Below, one piece after another: positions 4,872-10,600 of a stretch of DNA of 10,600 nucleotides. Below the pieces are notes generated by a model that saw nothing but the letters and a program-made list of their open reading frames with translations, was not told the origin of the DNA and searched no databases. The DNA lies in assembly GCA_902478725.1 (NCBI GenBank), contig CABSMD010000073.1:1-10600 (forward strand), given 5' to 3'. Origin of the DNA: an uncultured Clostridia bacterium (GTDB lineage: Bacteria > Bacillota > Clostridia > HGM11514). The translations under genes and the position numbers were made by a program. Numbering within the stretch: position 1 is the first letter of the stretch; each line of letters opens with the position of its first letter.

Positions 4872-7800
4872 CTATAAAAGGTCCAGTAATCGCTTTAAAA
4901 TGGAGGCAGCCTCTGCTCTCGTTGTATAGCCCTGCGGGTCGAAAGCATTGTTATCCTTACCATAAATCAAGGTGGCACGTACTAGACTGTCCACATAAGG
5001 CACCGCCCAACCAGCTATTTTATCCTGGTCTCGGAATTGCGCGATTCCGTCAGCCGTTCCCTCTGCCAGACCCAGATTATCATAAGCCTTGGCCAGAATG
5101 ACTGACATTTCCTCACGTGTAATCCGATCATCCGGATGAAAATATCCGTCATATCCAACAATCAAACCGGCCTCTGCTGCCGCGTTTACCGCATTAAAGT
5201 ACCATGCGCCGGCAGATACGTCTTCGAAATGAGAAGGATTATCCCAGGTAAGCCCCAACGTTTTGGTTACCAGGGTGGCAAACTCTGCCCTTGTAATGCT
5301 TCTATCCGGTTCGAAGGTATCCGTCGTCACGCCGGACACAACTCCCAAATCCGCCATAGCTTCAATGTCAGATTGCGCCCAATGTCCGGCGGTATCTTTA
5401 AACCGTGAGCCCGAAGGGGACGGCGATGGAAGCGGCATGATTCCCACCGGATTTCCGGGGCCGGTACTGTTGGCGGCACCTCCTCCGTTTTGATAATTGG
5501 GGGTTGGTACAGGGGGATTTATCGGCGTATCGTTTTTTTCTTTCTCATATAAAACCAGGCTTTCCCACACAGTTGTCCACAAGATCATATCGGGCGATGT
5601 TTTGACCCTGCCCGGCAGTCTAGAATTTTTGAGCGTTCGGTTGGCGGCCTCCACCGTATCCTCCGCTACTGTTTTGGACGACTGCGTGAATTTACCGTTT
5701 GATATGGCTCCATACTCCTTGTTTGCGGTATCGCTGATCTGCAAGCGGGCGGCGTTGGTAAACGAAAGAGATATGCCGTCAGCAAGCGTAATTGCATTGA
5801 CATGGGAAGCATTGCTTACAGGTTCGTTGGTGGATACTGTAAACAGGCTGATGAACCCGTCCCAATTTTGTCCGGTTATCTTGGTTCCTTTTGGAATCGT
5901 CAACCTCACTTGGCGGGAGAGACCATCGATCGGTACAAACCCTGCAATTGTTATCTCGGGCAATTCCTCGCCGATTTTCAATCTGGCCTTCGTTCCGCTA
6001 ACGCCGTCTTGAATGGTTATGCTGACGGTTTCTGAAAAAACCGGTATGTCTAATACCGTGTTTGGTTCGGTTACCGAAGCCTTGTTGACGATCTTGCCGC
6101 GGAAGGCCTGAATCGCCGCCTCCAATTGCTGTATGGCTGTTTGCAGATCCGCATTGGTTGCATCCGGATTTTGCATTACCTCCTTGGTTTGGGTGACAGT
6201 CTCCTGCAATGCCTGCTTGTCAGTTTGTGCAATCTGTCCCAATGCGGTGCCCACTGTTACAGACTGGAGCATTTCCTCCGCGTTTTTGACCGTTTCAGCA
6301 GGATCGGCCTTCTGCTCTGTAACATGTATGACATTGGACAGAACCGTTTCTCCGGGTACCATGCGCGAGTCTACCGGTGTGATGGAGAAGCGGATGTATT
6401 TGTTGCTATATGCTTCCTTAATGAACAATTCCGGCGCCGTTTCATTCTCGAGTTTTTCAAAAACTCCGTCCGGCGTATCGGACAGATACCATTGAATCTT
6501 GCTCAGCCCTTCTTCGTCATCATCCGGATCGGTGAAATTGTAAGCCGTATACGCGGTTTTTCCATTCACAGCTTCTCCGGATACTCTGACTTCAGTGACA
6601 GAAGGCGCGCGTCCGCCGATAAATCTTTGATTACCGTCAAAACTGACCGGCTTTAGGCCGATTTGGTCGGTCTGAATATTTTCAAAGTCGGGTATGGTTT
6701 CTCTGACCTTTTGCAGTGCGCTTTCAGTGAGCTGAAAATCAGCACCGTATTCTACAAAAGAGGTCTGTACCTCGGAAGATGTAATAGCGTGGTTCAACTC
6801 GGATGTCACGATTCCTCCGGGGCCCGTCAGAGGCTTCCAGGAGGAATTGACCGGCACATCAACCTTTGCAAGAACATTTTTACGAAAGAGTGAAGACTGC
6901 TCGCTTGGGTAAATATGCTCCTGGATAAATGCCTCAATCTCCTGTTGGAACGGATCATCTTTGCTGTTTGAGGGAGTTTCATATTTGGCCCGGATAGTAT
7001 CCAGCGCTTGTTTGAATTCCCTTTTATAGTAGGTGTTCAGCCATGACCAGGGGGTGTCTTTATAACGCTCCTGCCAGATCTCGCTGTCATATTCCACCGC
7101 TTCCAGTTTGCTCCAAAGATCCCCTTGCGCAAAACCCTCGATTCCATAAAGCCACATTACCCAATTGCGGAGTGCGGAACCGTTGTAGCTGATGGTAAAA
7201 GCAGAGGGGGAATCCACTATAATATTATTTTCAATCACGCCCTTTTGGCCATAGTAGGTCTTGATCGCGCCGTCATTTGGTTTTCCGCCTTTCTCGGTAG
7301 GATTGGCACCACGATAGAAGATGTTTCCATAGAGATATGGACCAGCGGCGCCGTCGTCCCAAAAGATGGAATGCGAGCCAAAGTCTCCGCCAAGCGGATT
7401 GCCGTTGTCATGAAAATAGTTGTACTTGACCTCAATTCCTAAGCAGCTTGCGTCACGACCCCAATAGATACCAGCCATGTCGTTGGTCATGGTAGCGGCA
7501 TGATGGATTTCATTGTAATTGAGCTGGATATCGTTATTCCCATATTCAAGCAAAACTGCGGTCTGTTTAGCGTCATAGATTTTATTTTCTTCAATGGCAA
7601 CGCCAGCACTCTCCGCGACCAAAACGGAGGGGACGTATGCGGCAAATACGCGGTCGTTGGAATGGAGGTGATTATTCCTGATTGTTACATTGGCGGGTTC
7701 CAGCGTTTTGCGGTTACCGCTATTGGTGACAAAGATACCGCCCGCCGCCATATCGTAGATATGGGAGTTGGTCAATGCACAGTCTTTTGCTGCCTTCCAG

Positions 7801-10600
7801 GTAATCGCGTTGGTTCCACCGTGAGCAAACACACAGTTATCGATCGTGACATTCCGGATGGATGAGGCATCCACAAAACGTCCCCGATTCATCTGAAAAT
7901 TTATCCCTTGAAACGTCAGGTATTCTGTATTGTTCAGACGAATCATCGGCGTATCTGCCGATGCTATCATCAGCTCCGGGTTTTCCTTTTGTGATACGGG
8001 ATAATAATACAGGAGGTTTTCAGCCCGGTCAAGATAATATTCGCCCGGCATATCAATCTCCTCAAGAATATTGAAAAAGTGTATCAGCGCGCTTTTGATA
8101 TCCGGTTTATATTGGGCGCCGCCAGCTGTGGTAAGCTTTTTGCCCGCTTTATCCAAAGAAGCGACCTTATTGGTCTGGTAGGAAAAGCTGGCTCGTGTAC
8201 CAATGAACAAATCGCTGATTCCAGCTTCGCTCCATAGGGAGGTGCGGTCATTTGCATCCTCAAACCCAAGCGTGATAGGTTTGTTTTTATAGTCATCCTG
8301 CTCACATTCTACCAGGTTCAATGCGACAAACCCATCGTTTGGCCATCTTGCGGCGGTAAGCGGAATTTCGTCCAAATAAAACTCAACGGGGTGATAATCG
8401 CTGTTCTTGTAACGGTTGCCGACTCCCTCGATCATTGGCTGTATGTTCGTTATACCCTGCGCACCTAAATCCAGAACCATCAGGTGTTCCCGTGCCGGGA
8501 GGCTGATGACGCGCTGTAATATCGATTCATCCGTCACCTGTTTGGCTTTCGTGGTGTCAATCCGCGTTGCGCCGGTAAGGGTCACCTTTTCCCCCGGATA
8601 GTTCCGGTAAGTAATGGGCGCGGTTTCGAGGCCCGCGTCCTCAGCGGTAAACTGAAGGGACTCTAAAAGGGTATATTCCCCCTCGCACAGATAAACCGTC
8701 ACCGGCAGGCTGCCGCCGCGCACTGTCCTGACCGCTTCCTTTGCCCTTTGTATAGTGGCAAATGCCTGTTCTTTGCTGGTGCCGGGGTTGGCATCGTTTC
8801 CGGTTTGCGAGACGTAGAAAGCGACCTCCTTTGGTACCATATCCTCGCTTATCTGTAAGGGAGCGGAGGTAACTGCGGCTCCCAACGTACCGTTTTTATC
8901 TGCAGGTATCACGGTAACCCGCAAATACGATCCCACATCCGAAGCGGACGGCAGATAGGTCTTTGCGGTAGTAGTAAGCGTCGTCCAGGGTTCTTTTCCG
9001 TCCGGGGACCGTTCCCATATAAACTGGCTGTTCCCTTCGGCAGCAACGCCTTCGTAATCATAACTGGCGCTTAGTCCGACCGCATCCCTTAGGATTTCCA
9101 GATTGGCGGCCGACGGCGGAAGAGCCTCGTAAAGAAGCAGGGTATCGACCGCGATATCAGACATCAGTAAGGCAGCTTTCAGACTTTTGAAGGATGCGCT
9201 GGCGATCGGAGCATCTGGATTCCCTCCGCCGATCAGATATTTGTCCTGCTCGGTGTAGGCTGTATTTGTTGTGCCGCTGTGTGTATAGCTATACGGCTTG
9301 ACCCAGTTTCCATCCTTGTCATAGAAGTTGATCGTGCACCTTCTGGTTTGTGTATCGATACTTGCGCTAAACAGATATGTTTGACCAAAGGCCATGCGGT
9401 TTGCTTGGCCGTCTGTAATCGAGGCGGTGTCCTTGATCTGATAATCGACCCGCTCACCGTCTGCGCCAAATACCCGTAAGTCACCGCCATTGTTGACAAA
9501 TGTGAACTGAAACAAGTCTCCCAGTGAAAACCAGTTTCCGTAAGCACTGCCGGAAGCCCCTGTTTTTTCTCCAACCGTAAAGAGCATCTCGCATGTCAGC
9601 GCGTTTCCCAAAGCGGAAAAGCCGCTGTGAACCACGGTCTCGTCTGCGATTCCAGACGGCAGGCACAGCATATCTTCTGCGGCGCGGATGGCCGTCAGTG
9701 TCTCAGGTTCGGATTTCCAGGCGGACAGATCGGTAAAGGTTTCGTCAATGTAATAGCCGGGGCGCAGATGGCTTATCTTATATAAAAACGCAGGGGATAC
9801 GGCTGGCTCTCCCGCTATACCATCAGCATCCACCGGCGTCACAGTGACGCGGAAATAGCTGCCCTCTTCTTCCACAGAGGGGGTATAGAATGGGCTGGAT
9901 TCAGCAAGCTTTTCCCAAGGCCCGGTTGCGTTTGCAGATTTTTCCCATAAAAAGCGGGTATCGCCCTGTCCGATCCCGCTGCCGTTGTCCGAATACTCGT
10001 AATTTGCGGCAAGCTTACCGGATTCCAGGCTGATTTGAACATTGTCTGCAGAAGGCTTCACATCCTGTACCGGCTCATATAGCCGCAGGTAATCAACCGA
10101 CAATTCTGAAAACAGAAAAGCGGATTTGACACTTTGATAGGTTACAGAATTGACCGGCGTATCCGCCGCGCCATTGCCGGTCAGATATGCATCATCTTCG
10201 GTATAGTCTGTGATATCCCCACCGCCGTGCTTGTAAGCATATGGTTTTACCAGATTTCCACCTACGTCGTGGATTTCCAAGGTCAACCGCCTGGTTTTGG
10301 TGTTGATCTGAGCGGTTACGTGATAGGTCTGCCCACAGGCCATGTTTCCTGTAGCGCCGTTTGAGACGGAGGCGGATTCCTTAATGAGATATGTAATCGT
10401 CTCGCCGCTGGCCCCGTTGATACGCATCGTTGCCCCATTGTTTACACAGAAAAATTCAAACAGATTTTTAACCGAAAACCAGGTGCCATAATTACCGCCC
10501 TTGTCGCCATCCTTGCTGCCTAGGGTAAACTCCATTTCCAGCGTCAACTGTTCGCCGGATGCGGAAAAGTCATTTTTTGTGATCTTGTCAGCTGCCGTAC
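4872..10600 (-). CDS. Giant SLH-anchored beta-helix glycan-active protein, GH141-like (N-terminus beyond window)
   Basis: The frame is open from the right edge to TAG at 4874-4872, 1,908 residues. An in-frame TTG at 10547 is not the start: homology with the second module shows that the domain continues upstream. Order N to C: lectin-like (to ~10065), Ig-like (~10065-9780), lectin-like (~9770-9125), Ig-like (~9120-8840), beta-helix (~8840-6660), Ig-like (~6630-6310), FIVAR-like helices (~6310-6085), beta domain (~6080-5540), linker rich in Pro/Gly/Ser (~5530-5410), three SLH repeats (5405-4875). The beta-helix starts FYVSQTGNDANPGTS and has GEYYLDRAENLLYYYPV, GIYWGRD and HSIFWDDGAAGPYLYGNIF, all resembling GH141 enzymes (fucosidase/xylanase activities known in that family); the Asp residues in WGRD and WDD are candidate catalytic residues. 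Known family biology suggests a wall-anchored enzyme acting on complex polysaccharide outside the cell. Substrate is unknown, and it could be a binding protein only. No gene lies between it and the tRNA. Confidence 0.88.
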   Translation of the reverse strand, partial: TAADKITKNDFSASGEQLTLEMEFTLGSKDGDKGGNYGTWFSVKNLFEFFCVNNGATMRINGASGETITYLIKESASVSNGATGNMACGQTYHVTAQINTKTRRLTLEIHDVGGNLVKPYAYKHGGGDITDYTEDDAYLTGNGAADTPVNSVTYQSVKSAFLFSELSVDYLRLYEPVQDVKPSADNVQISLESGKLAANYEYSDNGSGIGQGDTRFLWEKSANATGPWEKLAESSPFYTPSVEEEGSYFRVTVTPVDADGIAGEPAVSPAFLYKISHLRPGYYIDETFTDLSAWKSEPETLTAIRAAEDMLCLPSGIADETVVHSGFSALGNALTCEMLFTVGEKTGASGSAYGNWFSLGDLFQFTFVNNGGDLRVFGADGERVDYQIKDTASITDGQANRMAFGQTYLFSASIDTQTRRCTINFYDKDGNWVKPYSYTHSGTTNTAYTEQDKYLIGGGNPDAPIASASFKSLKAALLMSDIAVDTLLLYEALPPSAANLEILRDAVGLSASYDYEGVAAEGNSQFIWERSPDGKEPWTTLTTTAKTYLPSASDVGSYLRVTVIPADKNGTLGAAVTSAPLQISEDMVPKEVAFYVSQTGNDANPGTSKEQAFATIQRAKEAVRTVRGGSLPVTVYLCEGEYTLLESLQFTAEDAGLETAPITYRNYPGEKVTLTGATRIDTTKAKQVTDESILQRVISLPAREHLMVLDLGAQGITNIQPMIEGVGNRYKNSDYHPVEFYLDEIPLTAARWPNDGFVALNLVECEQDDYKNKPITLGFEDANDRTSLWSEAGISDLFIGTRASFSYQTNKVASLDKAGKKLTTAGGAQYKPDIKSALIHFFNILEEIDMPGEYYLDRAENLLYYYPVSQKENPELMIASADTPMIRLNNTEYLTFQGINFQMNRGRFVDASSIRNVTIDNCVFAHGGTNAITWKAAKDCALTNSHIYDMAAGGIFVTNSGNRKTLEPANVTIRNNHLHSNDRVFAAYVPSVLVAESAGVAIEENKIYDAKQTAVLLEYGNNDIQLNYNEIHHAATMTNDMAGIYWGRDASCLGIEVKYNYFHDNGNPLGGDFGSHSIFWDDGAAGPYLYGNIFYRGANPTEKGGKPNDGAIKTYYGQKGVIENNIIVDSPSAFTISYNGSALRNWVMWLYGIEGFAQGDLWSKLEAVEYDSEIWQERYKDTPWSWLNTYYKREFKQALDTIRAKYETPSNSKDDPFQQEIEAFIQEHIYPSEQSSLFRKNVLAKVDVPVNSSWKPLTGPGGIVTSELNHAITSSEVQTSFVEYGADFQLTESALQKVRETIPDFENIQTDQIGLKPVSFDGNQRFIGGRAPSVTEVRVSGEAVNGKTAYTAYNFTDPDDDEEGLSKIQWYLSDTPDGVFEKLENETAPELFIKEAYSNKYIRFSITPVDSRMVPGETVLSNVIHVTEQKADPAETVKNAEEMLQSVTVGTALGQIAQTDKQALQETVTQTKEVMQNPDATNADLQTAIQQLEAAIQAFRGKIVNKASVTEPNTVLDIPVFSETVSITIQDGVSGTKARLKIGEELPEITIAGFVPIDGLSRQVRLTIPKGTKITGQNWDGFISLFTVSTNEPVSNASHVNAITLADGISLSFTNAARLQISDTANKEYGAISNGKFTQSSKTVAEDTVEAANRTLKNSRLPGRVKTSPDMILWTTVWESLVLYEKEKNDTPINPPVPTPNYQNGGGAANSTGPGNPVGIMPLPSPSPSGSRFKDTAGHWAQSDIEAMADLGVVSGVTTDTFEPDRSITRAEFATLVTKTLGLTWDNPSHFEDVSAGAWYFNAVNAAAEAGLIVGYDGYFHPDDRITREEMSVILAKAYDNLGLAEGTADGIAQFRDQDKIAGWAVPYVDSLVRATLIYGKDNNAFDPQGYTTRAEAASILKRLLDLL
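4875..5405 (-). repeat. Three S-layer homology (SLH) repeats
   Basis: SLH1 begins SRFKDTAGHWAQSDIEAM, SLH2 begins SHFEDVSAGAWYFNAVNAAA and SLH3 begins AQFRDQDKIAGWAVPYVDSL. All three keep the groove motif: ITRAE, ITREE and TTRAE. Three SLH repeats at the C-terminus normally form a trimeric clover that binds pyruvylated secondary cell wall polymer, fixing the protein to the outside of the wall. Confidence 0.93.
8840..9774 (-). repeat. Lectin-like plus Ig-like module, copy 2
   Basis: It begins GYYIDETFTDLSAWK and repeats the layout of copy 1: YGNWFSLGDLFQF for YGTWFSVKNLFEF, VKPYSYTHSG for VKPYAYKHGG, VDTLLLYE for VDYLRLYE, and QFIWERS then GSYLRVTVIPAD in the Ig-like half. The copies are clearly diverged, so the duplication is old or under diversifying selection. 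The likely role is carbohydrate binding, with the Ig-like half acting as a spacer. Confidence 0.75.
9775..10600 (-). repeat. Lectin-like plus Ig-like module, copy 1 (truncated by window edge)
   Basis: Within the giant protein this segment runs from SASGEQLTLEMEFTLG to SPAFLYKI. It consists of a jelly-roll, concanavalin-like domain (YGTWFSVKNLFEF, ending VDYLRLYE) and an Ig-like domain (RFLWEKS, GSYFRVTVTPVD). It aligns along its length with copy 2 at 8840-9774, with the same strand order and similar lengths. Its beginning lies outside the window. Confidence 0.75.

Noticed and set aside
5136..8601. Numerous plus-strand open frames opposite the giant gene
   Set aside because: They are antisense shadows of a long, GC-moderate coding sequence, with no ribosome binding sites and no protein-like composition.
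10545..10547. In-frame TTG as start of the giant gene
   Set aside because: The frame is open to the edge and the upstream residues align with the matching part of the second module, so this codon lies inside a domain. No Shine-Dalgarno precedes it.

Overview
The window looks like a chromosomal segment of a low-to-moderate GC Gram-positive bacterium of the class Clostridia. The support is indirect but consistent: S-layer homology (SLH) anchoring, AGGAGG-type ribosome binding sites, a tRNA gene encoding its own CCA, TTG starts behind strong Shine-Dalgarno sequences, and clostridial-looking protein families. I see no insertion sequence, CRISPR array, rRNA or phage module. Genus cannot be named from the sequence.

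Layout. Positions 1-1154 (minus) hold the N-terminal ~384 residues of a heparinase II/III-family protein, cut by the left edge, behind a recognisable promoter. Positions 1311-2003 (minus) encode a 230-residue zinc N-acetylmuramoyl-L-alanine amidase resembling a phage endolysin, with a TTG start and its own terminator. Divergent from it, 2130-3023 (plus) encodes a cation diffusion facilitator. A perfect hairpin at 3029-3049 separates that gene from a convergent minus-strand pair: a PLP-dependent cysteine synthase family enzyme (3301-4305) and a 55-residue protein of unknown function (3060-3227). The pair is transcribed from a promoter with exact consensus -35 and -10 hexamers. Back to back with it, a second consensus promoter drives a tRNA-Val(GAC) gene (4493-4569), followed by a strong bidirectional terminator. 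Positions 4640-4870 carry a frameshifted remnant of a copper-amine-oxidase-N-terminal-like domain. The rest, 4872 to the right edge (minus), is one very large ORF.

The large ORF (1,908 visible residues, N-terminus outside the window) is a cell-surface protein. From N to C it has two copies of a lectin-like/Ig-like module, a right-handed parallel beta-helix domain resembling glycoside hydrolase family 141, a third Ig-like domain, a FIVAR-like helical domain, a beta domain often seen before SLH repeats, a Pro/Gly/Ser linker, and three SLH repeats. It probably sits on the cell wall and binds and cleaves a complex polysaccharide.

How the genes fit together. The heparinase-like protein and the beta-helix enzyme point to use of acidic or complex glycans, but they are separated by housekeeping-type genes and are not one operon. 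The most interesting non-coding structure is a potential hairpin that would mask the Shine-Dalgarno sequence of the 55-residue protein downstream of the cysteine synthase gene. I did not find a clear new multi-gene system. The strongest candidates for follow-up are the giant protein's architecture, the masked ribosome binding site with its small protein, and the paired palindrome-bearing promoters.
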